Positions 12,004-22,768 of a stretch of 64,000 nt of DNA are shown here, in pieces. Source of the stretch: Ctenosaura bakeri (Eukaryota > Chordata > Lepidosauria > Squamata > Iguanidae); contig CAOLHI010000389.1 in NCBI GenBank assembly GCA_948474755.1, forward strand, positions 186,001-250,000, given 5' to 3'. Position 1 is the stretch's first letter; each line of letters opens with the position of its first letter. The notes under the pieces are model-generated. The model saw only the letters and a list, made by a program, of their open reading frames with translations, did not search any database and was not told the DNA's origin. Made by a program: the position numbers and the translations under genes.

Positions 12004-12690
12004 AGAAAGAAACAGAAGAAAATAAAGAAGAGATTTAGCACCTTAAGAAGGACACTTTTGATTTAAATGCAGAGTTAGAAAGACAATTAGATTGGCACTG
12101 GCAGAGCAAAAAGAAAAGGAGGCAAGGCTGAGATTTTGTGGCATTTTGGAACAAAACAATGAAGACCACAAAAGCAGAATAATTAAACGTCTGGCACTCA
12201 CCCTAGAGCTGGAAGAAGGTTAGTTGGAAAATGAAATAGACTGGGTATACAGAGTGAGCACCCCAGTTGCTAAAAAGAACAATCTACCTAGGAATATTAT
12301 AGTTCAATTGTGAAAAAGAGTGTCTGAGACTTATTATTAGAGATTCACTACAACAAAGGCATCAAAATTGATGGAAAACTAGCAATAATTTTGAAGGAGA
12401 TCCTTGTGCATGTGTCAAGGAAGAGAAAAGACTACACCTTTCTGGCTGACTGTTTGAAAAGATGGAAAATCCTATTCGGTTGGGACAAACTTGAGGGAGT
12501 AAATTTTACATGTAAAAAAGAAAGGTTCTGAATTAATTCAGTAGAAAAGGCCAGCGAATTCGTAAGGAGAAGAAGAAAAGATTTTGAAAGATTTGAAAGT
12601 TTGGAAGAGGAAGAAAAAGAATAAGAAATCTCTGACCAAACTGAAAATGAAGAACTAAAGTGGGTCAGCCTAGATGACCTCAGGAAGTGA
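12004..12690 (+). pseudogene. L1 LINE ORF1, RNA-binding and C-terminal part (decayed)
   Basis: Across shifting frames the plus strand retains L1 ORF1 landmarks: 'KIDGKLAIILKEI' near 12365, then 'KRKDYTFLADCLKRWKI' and 'LEGVNFTCKKERF' to about 12530, and the tail 'NSVEKASEFVRRRRKDFERF'. In L1 ORF1p these are the RRM and C-terminal domains that bind L1 RNA. Several stops and frameshifts (for example near 12155, 12190 and 12240) show that it is a fossil. ORF1 ends near 12690 and is followed by an LTR-like insertion before ORF2. Confidence 0.75.
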
Positions 12691-12728
12691 GGAAAATTAG
12701 TTAATTTCCTCTGCAATTGAAATCTCTC

Positions 12729-13048
12729 TGTGTTTGAAAGGAATACAATGGTACTCTGCGAGACAGAATGTTAGGGAGGATGGAATGTGCCTCGCAAAGC
12801 TTCCCTTACTTTGCAACATTAGTAAGATTAGGCAAGAGAATGGTGGGAACCATTTGTACGTGTCAGTTTCTCTTTTTGGACATGTGATGTATTTGTATTG
12901 GAGATGTATAAAATGCTCTGAATGTAAGGAGGCGGGGCTCAGACTTTTGAGAGGTATCTCACTGGGACATTGTGCACAATAAATCTTTTTTCTAAAACCG
13001 TGGGTCTCTATCTCAATTCCACTACATCTCTATCTCAATTCCACCACA
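12729..13048 (+). mobile_element. LTR-like insertion between L1 ORF1 and ORF2
   Basis: This block separates L1 ORF1 from ORF2 and looks like a solo LTR. It starts TGTGTTTG, has TATAAAA near 12906 and AATAAA at 12978-12983, and ends in a repeated 22-bp unit (tctctatctcaattccac, C or T, aca) finishing CA at 13026 and again at 13048. A TCTC duplication is possible (12725-12728 and 13027-13030), but the tandem unit makes the right edge uncertain. An endogenous-retrovirus or gypsy solo LTR is inferred. Confidence 0.55.
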
Positions 13049-14508
13049 GAACAACAGGACAGCACTGGAGAAATAAGAAGGATAAGAAGAGAGAGAAAGA
13101 GAAAGTAAAAAGGAAATATCAAGCTGGAGATAAAAAAAGAAATTAGTCTTTTGGATTTTGACATTTCTGATAACAAAGTACAGAAGTAGAAAAGACTAAC
13201 TGTGTTAAATGGTAAAGAGGAGGAATACAAAAAAAAAACTTTAAACTTATAACATGGAATGTTAAAAGTCTGAACAGGCATAAAAGGCATAATCTCATTT
13301 TCCATTATTTGCAAAAATTAAATGTTGATATTATGTGTTTACAAGAGATAAGAATAAAAAATAAATATGTAATTTTGCTTAATCAAAAGAAGTTAGGTGA
13401 TAAATTTGTTTCAGCTGGGAATGTCAGCAAAAAATGGTGTTGTAATGTATATTAAATTGGTATTATGCCCAAAATTGATCATTTTATCTTATCATCCTTT
13501 TCTTGACCCATAACTGAGTCTTGACAAAATTTCTTATAGTGTCTGACAGTAAAGGTCATTATGTGGGGGCCAAAATAAATATTAATAGTTATAAAGTGTT
13601 GGTCATGGGTATTTATGCTCCAGTAAATGAAAAAAAATTTTTTTATAAAGCATTAAGAGAGAAATTAGCCCAATATGAATACTAAAATTGATGCTTGTTA
13701 GGAGACTTTAATGGAGTGATAAACCTCAAATTGGACAGAGCCTTTAGAAAAATTATTAGAAAGAACTAGGGTAAATTTCCAAGAGACTTTTTTTGATATG
13801 ATGGAAGAACTACAATTGGTGGACTCTTGGAGAGTTTTTGAAGGAAATAGGAAGGAATTTACATTTTATTCTGATGTCTCTAAAGTCCCATTCAAGAATT
13901 TATTTAGTTCTTACATCAAGAGGTTAATCAAGACAATCAATAAACAGATTTTCTACCTAAAACCACATCAGATCATAACCTAGAGATGTTGACATTAAAG
14001 AAAAGGACCAACATGTTTAGATGGAAATTAAATGAATAATTATTAGATAAGGAGGGTGTAATTAAAAGATGTAAAAAAAGTATTGAAAGAATATTTTGAA
14101 TTGAGTTCAAAGAAAGATACTGAAATTCAAATGGTCTGGAATGCTGGAAAAGCAATTATCAGAAGATATTTCGTACAGTTGAGTATTGAAAAGAAGAAGC
14201 TGCAACAGGAAACATGGTTGATATTGACAGAAGAGGTTGGAGAAAAAGAAAAAGAACTAAAAAGAATCCAGATAATAGGGAGATCACGATGCAAATAAAG
14301 CTCTTACAGAAGCAGATGTCAATGTTAATGCTGAAAGAAATTAGAAAAAAACAAGACTATGTAAAACAATGGAATTTTGAATTTGCCCAATAAACCAGGC
14401 AGGTGGCTAGCGTATAAATTAAGAAAAGAAAGAAAAAGTAAGTTGATAATGAAATTAAAGGAAGGAAATAAAACTATGATCAAAGAAGAAATATTTTGTA
14501 ATATAAGG
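13049..14508 (+). pseudogene. L1 LINE ORF2, endonuclease to pre-RT region (decayed)
   Basis: From 13250 the plus strand reads as an L1 endonuclease: 'TWNVKSLNRHKRHNLIF' (residues of the first catalytic strand), 'LNVDIMCLQEIRIKN' with the catalytic Glu, 'VLVMGIYAPVNE', then 'LLGDFNGVI', and after 13798 'MMEELQLVDSWRVF...EFTFYSDV'. The linker before the reverse transcriptase appears near 14395 ('NKPGRWLAYKLRKERK'). Multiple stops and frameshifts are present and the RT domain itself is missing. A foreign 70-bp patch lies at 13481-13550. In a live L1 this protein nicks DNA and reverse-transcribes the RNA. Confidence 0.8.
13481..13550 (-). repeat. Antisense L1 ORF2 patch inside L1 endonuclease
   Basis: This 70-bp run almost repeats 14650-14715: both contain 'cttgacccataactga' and 'aaaatttcttatagtgtctg', differing by a 3-base insertion and one substitution. 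At 14650 it is part of a minus-strand L1 ORF2. Here it interrupts the plus-strand endonuclease between 'GVVMYIKLVLCPKL' and 'GHYVGAKIN', so it is a small inserted or converted copy. Confidence 0.75.
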
Positions 14509-14815
14509 CTGTAAAACTGTCCAGCCCTGGTGCCTTCCCAGATTTTAATTTCTTTATTGCATCTGTTATCTCCATTTTTATAATTGACCTATTGAGATCC
14601 CTTCTTTGAATATCTCTAATCTCCTGTATCTCGGTATCTGTTAAATATCATTTTATCTTATCCTTTTCTTGACCCATAACTGACTCTTGACAAAATTTCT
14701 TATAGTGTCTGACAGATGCTTCCTTAATATTATTTTGGTTTGTATGGATCTCATGGCCTTCTTTTATCTCTAGAATTAGTTTTTCTTTTTCTTTTTTCAG
14801 TTTGTAAGCTAATTA
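14509..14815 (-). pseudogene. L1 LINE ORF2 fragment, inverted
   Basis: On the minus strand this reads, in order, 'KLKKEKEKLILEIKEG', 'NNIKEASVRHYKKF', 'YLTDTEIQEIRDIQRRDLN', 'DAIKKLKSGKAPGLD'. That is the linker and start of the L1 reverse transcriptase. It overlaps the plus-strand L1 next to it in ORF2 position ('KLRKERKSKLIMKLKEG'), but the sequences differ, so it is a second L1 copy and not the inverted half of the same insertion. It has an internal stop and no RT catalytic core. Confidence 0.8.
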
Positions 14816-15500
14816 CTTACTTATTTTTATGACTGGCACTACTCTCTCAAGTTCTTGTTTTGTCTTGATCTTGGACTGGCTATGTTTGGACTATTTTGTT
14901 TCCTCTTTGCTGTCACATGTACCTGGACTTCTGACCAGCTGATACAACTTCTGAATCACCTTGTGCTTCTCCTTTCATCTTACTCAGATAACTTGTGACT
15001 GACCCGGTCTGGACTGACTACTCAATCTCTTCTCACACCAGCAACCTGCTGCCTTGGGCTCTTGCTGACTTGTGTCCAGGACACACTTTCTCCCTTTTCC
15101 TTGGCTTTCTTCAATAGCTACAAACTGAGTTGAGAATGCAAAAGTAGTTTGACTATTTAACTCAGCAGGGCAGGAGAAGAGAGGAAAGGAAAGAATTTCA
15201 GTAGATTCTTTTCCATATGACAACACTCTCCCCTGTCATCCTGTTGCAATCCTGGCAGTGCCTCTGCTGGGATGGGAGTGTGTCCCCAACGTTCCCTCCA
15301 CACTTGACTGGTTCCTTGCAGGAGGGAGCACAAGGTATGCACTCCTTTCTTCCCCATTGCAGCCGGACTTCTTCCCATGCTGCAGTGGGGGAGGAAGTGT
15401 GTGATCACGCCTTCGACCCTGTGATAATGGGGCTTCCCATTATCTAGACTTAGCTAAAGGGGGAAACTTCTCTCTTCAGGTAAACCAAGGGTTAATGAGG
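14816..15500. other. Intergenic stretch with an unclassified repeat
   Basis: Part of this (about 15090-15215) matches 52140-52255: shared words include 'cttccattgctgcaaactgagtt'-like text, 'caaaagtagtttg' and 'tcagcagggcaggag' versus 'tcatcaggggaaagg'. The rest has moderate GC and short unconvincing open frames on both strands. The repeat class is unknown. Confidence 0.4.
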
Positions 15501-16046
15501 TGTTGGGATTAGATTACATCATAGGTCATGTGGGTCAGCATCATAGGTCATGTGGGTCAGCATCATAGGTCACAGGGTGAGAATTGACCAATCAAAAAGG
15601 AAAGAGGTGAGCATCTTCAGGATGCTTCCAAAGAGAAGTTATAAAACTTCTTGCGAGGTCATGTGGCGGAGAGATAACAAAGGGATAACAAAGAGACAAC
15701 AACCAAGGGACCTCCTGGAGGGGGGTTCTGAGCCAGTAGCAGGCCATAGGCCTAGCCTCCTGGTTTCCCCCTTTTAGAACATCTAAGCCTGAGAACCATC
15801 TGTGAGTACTAGACTAAAGTAGTTAGTCGCGTTAGGGACTTTTCTGTTATTTTGGAGGCTGGCTGATCTAAAGAATGTGTCTGTGCTTTTATATCTGTTC
15901 TTTTTGTAACTACTTGTAACTAAGCGTGCCTGGGAGGAGGGAGCTTCCCATGTGTGTTAATTTGCCTTGTTCATTTGCATACCTTTAATAAATACTTTCT
16001 GTAAAAGACCCTGTTTCTCTCCTTCCCACGCCAAAGCTAGGTAGAC
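15501..16046 (+). mobile_element. Probable solo LTR with 22-bp tandem repeats
   Basis: Promoter-like order on the plus strand: two full and one partial copy of a 22-bp repeat (catcataggtcatgtgggtcag; 15517, 15539, 15561), a CCAAT box (15588-15592), TATAAAA (15640-15646), and far downstream AATAAA (15987-15992). Tandem enhancer repeats followed by CCAAT and TATA are typical of retroviral U3. TGAGG flanks both proposed ends (15496-15500 and 16047-16051), but the right end lacks a clean CA, so boundaries are tentative. No internal retroviral genes are adjacent. Confidence 0.55.
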
Positions 16047-16379
16047 TGAGGGAAAAGGAAGATCCTTAAGCTTAGGGATGTACATGGTTGGACAGAGTCC
16101 CATTGTACTGTCCAGATAATCAGAATTCAATGGGTGGTGGCAGCAAAGATGAATTAACAGCTAAAATTCATAACAGGCTGGAATATACATCCCAGCAGCA
16201 CATGGTGACTTTCCAGCCTCACAGACCCTTCTGCATGGCCAGTGGTGATGGAAAGCTCATACAATCAGGGGGCATTGATGGAGTTTTTCCATCAATGATA
16301 TACCCCATGACGGTGCTGGCTGGGGATGCAACCATGGCAGGATCATGATGACATCATGCGGAAATGTTGTCACGGTCCA

Positions 16380-16800
16380 GTATGATAAATGAAGGCTCTG
16401 AGGTCGATGAACAACTATGCCAGGAACAGAGCCAGAGACTGACCAAACCAGCTTGCAAACATCCTCATCAGTTGAAAGACAAGCGGAGGCAGAGTTGCCC
16501 CAGCCAGCCCCAGAGGGAGAAGGAACCAGCAGTGATTTAGAGGAATTACATTCACCTGTGCCCCCAAGCCTCCGACCACAGAGGAGACTAAAACGAACAG
16601 CTCACAGGGAAGCCACTTTGGCTAGATTAAGGAAACAGAACAATGACGAGTAACATCTGTTTTCAGTGGCTATTGAAGTCTGTCAGTGTCACTTGCTATT
16701 TGCTTCTTGCAAATTACTATGCAAGCCCTCATGACCCTTGTGTTCCAGCTCCCTTGACCTTTTTGGACGGACCTTCAGCTTTCTGGATCTTTTGGATTTG
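16380..16800 (+). other. Unassigned 78-codon open frame and flanking repeat-like DNA
   Basis: An ATG-started frame at 16417-16653 encodes a 78-residue hydrophilic peptide: first acidic and Ser/Pro-rich (EPETDQTSLQTSSSVERQAE), then basic (RPQRRLKRTAHREATLARLRKQ). Such an acidic-to-basic tail looks like the C-terminus of a transposon polyprotein or a low-complexity exon, but I recognise no family. The flanks ('ccttgacctttttggacgg', 'gatttgaccttgacttgg') look like old repeat DNA. It starts MPG but lacks the FBLN5 splice donor and is not the FBLN5 start. Confidence 0.25.
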
Positions 16801-17086
16801 ACCTTGACTTGGCTTGGCTCCGCATTTCTACTTGATGTTTGTATTGGACACTCCCTGCTGCCACCTCCTCCTCTTGGGCAAGTACCTTCGCCTCCCCTCC
16901 CTTGCTGGCAGAGAGGCACTGGCAGGGGGTTGAACTCTGACATCCTGCTCCTCTCGCTTCCCCATGCCAGGAGGGTGTCATCCTGCAGAAGGCGCCTCAG
17001 GCAAAAGCAAACTGCTGCAGCCTCTCCTAGCTTGTGTGTTCTTCCACATTAATAACTTTTGCCATGTTGAGCACACTCTGACGTTG

Positions 17087-17142
17087 CTTGGCCACATGCC
17101 TCCTGGTTTTCATCTGTGAAATGTTGCCAGGTATGGATCCTG
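17087..17142 (+). repeat. SINE fragment (5' body) upstream of FBLN5
   Basis: 'ttggccacatgcctcctggttttcatctgtgaaatgttgccaggtatgg' is nearly the same as 53499-53545, where it directly precedes the SINE 3' body. It is therefore a fragment of the same tRNA-SINE family, about 0.67 kb upstream of the FBLN5 start codon. Confidence 0.55.
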
Positions 17143-17533
17143 GGTATTTGCACATTATCATACTTCCCTGGTGGTTTCTTGACAGTGTTGTTTGTCCAGT
17201 GCCAGTACCATCTCCCCTTCCAGCACACTCCTGTATTGCGTTTGCAGCAAGAAAGGCTTCCCTTAAAATTGTGGATTGTGTGCATGTATGCGTGTTTCAA
17301 TCCTGGCAGGCTCCTCAGGAGTGTTGTGGGGAGTCTAGCCAGTTGGTGAGCGCTCTAATCTAAACCAGCTGTCCCCAGACTGAGGCCTCCCATTTGCATT
17401 GTTTAACATACTTAGAAAATGAAGTGTTCATTTTTAACATTCCTCCTCCAATTGGTTTAATGCTGAATTACAGAAGAGGACTAAGCAAAACCAGGTGCTT
17501 TTTTGCTGTATTCTCTCCAGTGTTTGAGGAGGA

Positions 17534-17660
17534 GCAGACGTCTCCTTCTCCCTTCCCTCTTCTCCCTCCTTCCCTCCCTCCTCCTTCCTTCCCCTTCTCT
17601 CTCTCTCTCTCCCTCTCTCTCTCTTTCTCTCTCTCTCTCTGTCTGTCTTTTTCTGTTTCT
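17534..17660 (+). repeat. Polypyrimidine (CT)n tract upstream of FBLN5 exon 1
   Basis: About 125 bp are almost pure C and T on the plus strand: ctccttctcccttccctcttctccctcc-type text followed by CTCTCTCT arrays. GA/CT mirror tracts can form triplex DNA and bind GAGA-type factors. It ends about 150 bp before the FBLN5 start codon, so it probably lies in the promoter or at the edge of the 5' UTR. A promoter role is inference. Confidence 0.75.
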
Positions 17661-17685
17661 CTATGATTTGGTCTTTCATTCTCTG

Positions 17686-17694
17686 GAATAAAAA
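17686..17694 (+). promoter_or_regulatory. Possible TATA-like element for FBLN5
   Basis: GAATAAAAA lies 114 bp upstream of the FBLN5 start codon, directly after the CT tract. If used, transcription would begin near 17715-17725. The region has few CpG and no CpG island. Without transcript data this is only a candidate. Confidence 0.2.
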
Positions 17695-17807
17695 TGATGG
17701 TAGGACTGACGTTCTAGCAAAAGATTTAATGTACAAATCTGTTTTTAGCTGTTCAGCTATTCAGACACCATTTCTCTCTTCCTCAGCTTTCTTCATCAGT
17801 TTTGGAC

Positions 17808-17824
17808 ATGACAGGACTGAAAAG
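17808..17824 (+). CDS. FBLN5: FBLN5 exon 1 coding part (fibulin-5 N-terminus)
   Basis: This short first coding segment reads M-T-G-L-K plus the first two bases of an Arg codon, then a consensus donor, gtaagt at 17825. Fibulin-5 of mammals begins MPGIKR, so five residues fit with two changes (P to T, I to L). The split Arg codon (AG) is completed by the first G of exon 2 at 26498, giving the expected phase. The 5' UTR extends an unknown distance upstream, into or past the CT-rich tract. Fibulin-5 is a secreted matricellular glycoprotein that binds tropoelastin, LOX-family enzymes and integrins and is needed to assemble elastic fibres. The call rests on the fit of this exon with exons 2-4; alone it would be too short to identify. 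Confidence 0.75.
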
Positions 17825-18404
17825 GTAAGTTGTTGCTCTAATTTCTGTCCCCCCACCCTCCACTGTGTCCACTGAGTGCAAGTCTCAGTCAGCCCCAAGG
17901 TCTCTTATCACATCACACTTGCTAAAGTTGTCTGTAAAGAAACTGAAGTGGGAAGAGCAGATTCTATTGCATTATGTTATTTATGATGCAACGTACTTTC
18001 TTTTTTTGCACTGTTCTCTACCCTGTATGGCTTCAGCAACTTCCAGAGAGTGTGAACCCTTTTCTGTGCAAATGTGTATCAGCGGATATTCTCTTCTGGC
18101 TTAAAACTAGTTAATGGCTGAAAGATTTTTGTTCTTTTGGTTTTAATTTACACAGTTTCAGCTGTTGGTTAGGTCAGCCTCTGTAGCTAGAAATTGTACT
18201 GCTAGATCATGCATTGTGCCTGTAATGCTCTGTCTCCCTTGACAGTATGTGTCTTGAAGAAGTGATTGCAGATTAGCCCTTACAAAAGTAAATTCCTCTA
18301 TTGTTTTTTAACTGGGAAATCTATTCTAAACCAATTATGGTACCAGCGAAAGGCTATGTAGAAACCACAACAATTTGTTCACTTTTTCACCACCCCTGTA
18401 GGTC

Positions 18405-18525
18405 AAGAGTGGGAAACATGTGGCCCAGTAGATATTGTGGGACTGCAAATCCCATCTGTCCTAGCCAGCAGATCTAGTGAGGAGAGATGATGGGAGCTGT
18501 TCAACATTTAGAAGTCCACACATTC
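18405..18525. repeat. Imperfect palindromic MITE, family D
   Basis: 'gtggcccagtagatattgtgggactgcaaatcccatc' is mirrored by 'gatgatgggagctgttcaacatttagaag'. This is the ubiquitous amniote repeat of the form 'TTTTGGACTACAACTCCCATCATC ... GATGGGAGTTGTAGTCC'. Other copies or pieces occur near 22330, 32670, 34562, 38815, 42735 and 50740. Confidence 0.55.
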
Positions 18526-21500
18526 ATCTCCTCTGCATAAAACGGAGGTTTATAGACTAAGATGTGCAAAACATGGCAGGTCTCTGCCAGAAGGGTCTTA
18601 CAGTTGAAATTCTGAATAGGAGGGAAAACAAAGAGGTCACTATGGAAAAAAATACAAAAAGAGGCAGAATAATATGTACTGTTATATGAAAATAAAATCT
18701 TGCAATCACCTTACCTTAAACATGGAATTTTATAGCTGTGGAAGGGTCCAATTGATGACATCTTTCATTCGTAACCCTCTTGTGTGTTCCCATCATTCCA
18801 CCTTTTTATCCTTCTACCCAGAAAATATTACATTAAGGAAGGAAATGTAAAATAAGTGTGCAGTGCTGTGTAATTAGCAACACTAGGAGATGTCTGTCTG
18901 GTGATCTTTGTTTCAGTAGAAATTGAGAGAACTGTTTGCAGCAACAGAACTAAGGATATAAGGCTTAAATTTGCAGTTATTAATTGCCTGTTGTTTGTTT
19001 GCTGTGATCTCTGAAAACAACTCCCCTGCACTCCGCAGCCCACATCCTGCACCTAATGTCAGCTAGCAGTGCAAATGCACCTAGTAGCAGGACTTTGAGA
19101 ACAGCACTGCACACCACTTCAGAAGTATAGGTTTATCAGTGGCTAGTGACCATTATGACTAAATGCAGCCTCCATATTGTGGCCATATGACTCTTAATAT
19201 CAGTTGGAAGTTGGAAGTGGAAAAGCAGGAGGAGGGGGGATGTGTTCCCTACTTGTGCAATTTCTAATACATTTGGCTGGCAATTGTTGGAAACAAGATG
19301 TTAGATGGAACTTGCACATGATCCAAGAGGGCAAATCTTGCAAAAGTTCTTTTTTTGATAACCTGGCTGCTGGCTAGTGATTATGAGAACTGTGGTTCAA
19401 AAGTAACCTTTCCAAGCAGGAACAGGCTGGTTCTCACATTCACACAATCATACATTTGGGTATTTAAGATTCTTCAATGTTATAGGTGCTATAGGACAGG
19501 TGTGTCTTATAGGTGTGCTTGCTGGGTAGTCAGGAGTGGCTGTAGCTGCAAGCACTGAGTGTATGGTGAGCCTTCAAAGCCTACATTTGCTGCTATGCAA
19601 TGCATGGAATAGCTCTATCTTCCCTTCTCTTTGCTTCTCATTGTGGCTCTGCACTTTAACATGTAGTGTATACACATGGGTGAAGCTGCAGAAGCGGAAA
19701 ATGAGGGCATTGCCTCCCAAATAAGGATTCCATCCTCAGTTAAATTTTTTCTTCAGCCCCAAATTTCTAGCATTGCAGAGAAGAGAGAGAGACAGAGTGT
19801 TGACTGTGTCTGAATTCCTTAAGTAACTTTGCCTGCCCCTTTGCTATGCAGCTGGGATGTCTGAACTGTGGTTGGCATCCTGTTCAATGTAAGATCTCAT
19901 AAAGATCTAATAACATTTGGGATTCATGTTTATGATCATTAACAGCTGAAAGTCACCCCCAAAATCTACTTCTTAAGCCAGGCAGCACTGTAGCCAAAAG
20001 GGGTTTCCATTCAAGGCATTGGGCACTGGGATCAGGGCACTAGGCACCTGGAAGTGCCCAGTGCTGGGGAAATCAGACCAAGGCACTGGGCAATTCCAAC
20101 TGCAGATTTCTCCAGAGGTCACAGGGCATGTTGAAATAAGCAGCTGTTGGCCCTGAGGGTATCTCCAGCTGTCTCTCTCAGTGCTCTCTCTAACTGGGAG
20201 AGTACTGCATTAGTCATTTCCCAGTATCCCAATCTGCAGATACCCTTCAGTTAGGGCGCTGCTGGGCTTAACAGGTAGGTTTCGTGGCGATGGCATTATG
20301 GTATGTAGCTACCAATGCAGGATCTCAGTCTGTATTTCTAAGTGCTCAACTGAAGTTTTAAGTTACTGCCATGCTAAAAATTGAGGACTGAAGGAAAATT
20401 TAATAGGAGGGCAGAATTCATGTTTGGCAAGGGAGGCAATTCCTTCATTTGTTGAAATTTCACTATCTCTCCAGAAAGATTTTAGGAGATCCATAGACCA
20501 CAAGCTGCATGGTGTTGCAGGACTTCAAGCTGTAATGCATCTGATTCCAGAGTAATGGCTCCAGGGAATAATTCCCATTTTTTGCAAAGCAAAGCAACAT
20601 CTGCCTGCATGCAATTAATGACTGAGAGTTTGGCTTATTTTTTTTCCCTGTGCCTTATTTCTTGGACTTGTTCTGAATGGTTGGAGAAGTTACTGTCAGA
20701 ACTGTAAACAGATTTGTCTGCCTCTTCTAATATATGCAAACCAGACAAACATTTTGTGAGCATCTAATTAGAAACTGAGAATTGTAAACTGTAGGAGTGG
20801 GAATAGTAAAAGTTTTCTAAAAGTGGAGACCTCCTTAAAAACATATATTGAACAGTATTGTAAAGCAGTTACTCTTTCTCCTGTTACAGGAAATAGTGTA
20901 AATACTTTATCATCTCTTTAATAGGCATAAACAGTAAATCCTTATGGATACAGTCCATGAGTTGTCTTCCACAATTTGTTGAACTATGTCGCTCCTACAC
21001 GTATATTTTATATTCTAACAATATTTTAACTGGGACCTGCAGACAAGAACATTCTGGTGGATTCTGTCTGACAATGTGTAGAGGTTGTTTACCTGAAAAA
21101 ATAATCACTCCAGAATATTGTACTGAAGTTGACCAGAATCATCTATGGCAGTTACAAATGTGCAATGTAGAGTTACTCATTTGTGACTGCTATGTGTTCA
21201 TGATCCCCACATTGCTTCTCTACAAGGGCTAATGAAAGACCCCCAATCCCTATTTACTAGACTGCAGCTGCTGCGATCAGTGGGGGTCTGTTCCCCGGTC
21301 TATCGGGAAGCAGCTGATTGTGGCCCCTCTGTGCAAGCAATGTGCCTGTGCAAGGGGAAATTGGAACAAGAATCCTGCTTCTGCCTGTCTCACAGGAGAT
21401 TGCTCACAGGAGAGGCTGTAAACAACAGTCAGGTGCTTCCAGAGGGACAGGGGAACAGACCCTGTAGATTGTGATGGCTGCTGCCCAGTAAGTAGGGACT

Positions 21501-22329
21501 TGAGAGACCAGACCAGGATTCACTGTATAGCACCATAACTGTGGTGCTTATGCATATGTAAATCCCTTACAGGAGTCCAGCTGTTGTGTTGATGGTTAGT
21601 TCACTGTTATAAATTTGCTCCCCTTTTGTTCAAGAACTGACTGTCAGAGCCAGTATTCTCTTCCTTCAGAATGAGGTCATGGAAGCCTTATAGCATTTTT
21701 ACAATGTATAGTTTATGTACACACACATACTAATTGAGCAGAAATGGAGAATCTCAGCCTGAACACCTCAACAGTTGCTACCCCCTCCCTCCCCCCAGTT
21801 TCCTACAGGGCCTACCAGCATGATAGTACTTACAGAGAACAATTCAGTCCCTCCAGTGTGTATCTTACCCTGCAAACTAGTCAACGGCTGGCTTATCATT
21901 TTGTTCTGGCTCAACCATCTCCCTCTGGTTTAGGAGAAGCAATAAGAATGAATCATGCCCACCTATCGCTTCCCTGTTCCACCACTTATCATAAGATTTT
22001 TTGTTAGGTTTTACAAGGCACTGCCTCAGGACATCCTACACTGGCACTTCGGCCAATATAAATCTTAGAGATAAGAATTAGAGAGTTGGAAGAAATCCTG
22101 AAGGGGCATGCAGACCAACCCAAAATCTCATTATGATACACAGGTTCTTAACATTTGCTTTCCAAGCTGCAGTGAAGTCTACATTTTAAGCCTAACTTTT
22201 CATAAGTTCCTGATTCCAAGGACATCTTACTAGTGATTATTATTGCCTAGACTTTGAAAGTGCATGTATGATCTCTTCTCTGGAAAAGATAATGGCTGCT
22301 TGTAATGATGCTGGTGAGCTTTTCCTTTG

Positions 22330-22405
22330 GAGAACAGCCTTCTCCAACCTGGCACCACCAGATGTGTTCATCTGCAGCTTCCATCATCTCCAGCCAGCAT
22401 GCCAG
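22330..22405. repeat. Palindromic MITE family D fragment
   Basis: 'agaacagccttctccaacctggcaccaccagatgtgttcatctgcagcttccatcatctccagcc' is the left half of the same family (usual form: GCCTTCCCCAACCTGGTGCC...CAGATGTGTTGGACTACAACTCCCATCAT). The mirror arm is missing. Confidence 0.55.
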
Positions 22406-22639
22406 TTGTTTGGATAACAAGAGTTCAACACTTTATTTAACACTTTTGGAGCATGTTGGTTTGGAAAAGACCAGCCTGTCATACAACACACAGTGTAGAG
22501 TGATCTAGTACTATTGCCACAGGATGACCAGAACTTAATCACTTAATTTTATTTAAGTATTAATAAATAACTTATAATTATTTAATATATATTTGTTTAA
22601 TATTAACATTTTATCCTACTGTATTAAGATATATTTAAT

Positions 22640-22734
22640 ATACTTCTCCAAGTACTGAATTCAAGGTGGCTCACAACCATTCAAAAATCCAGTACAAGTA
22701 ATATATATATATATACATATACATATATACACAT

Positions 22735-22768
<34 letters not shown>

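Noticed and set aside
16417..16653. ATG frame starting MPG as the FBLN5 first exon
   Set aside because: Mammalian fibulin-5 starts MPGIKR, but here MPG is followed by unrelated residues and there is no donor in phase. The exon at 17808 fits in sequence and phase.
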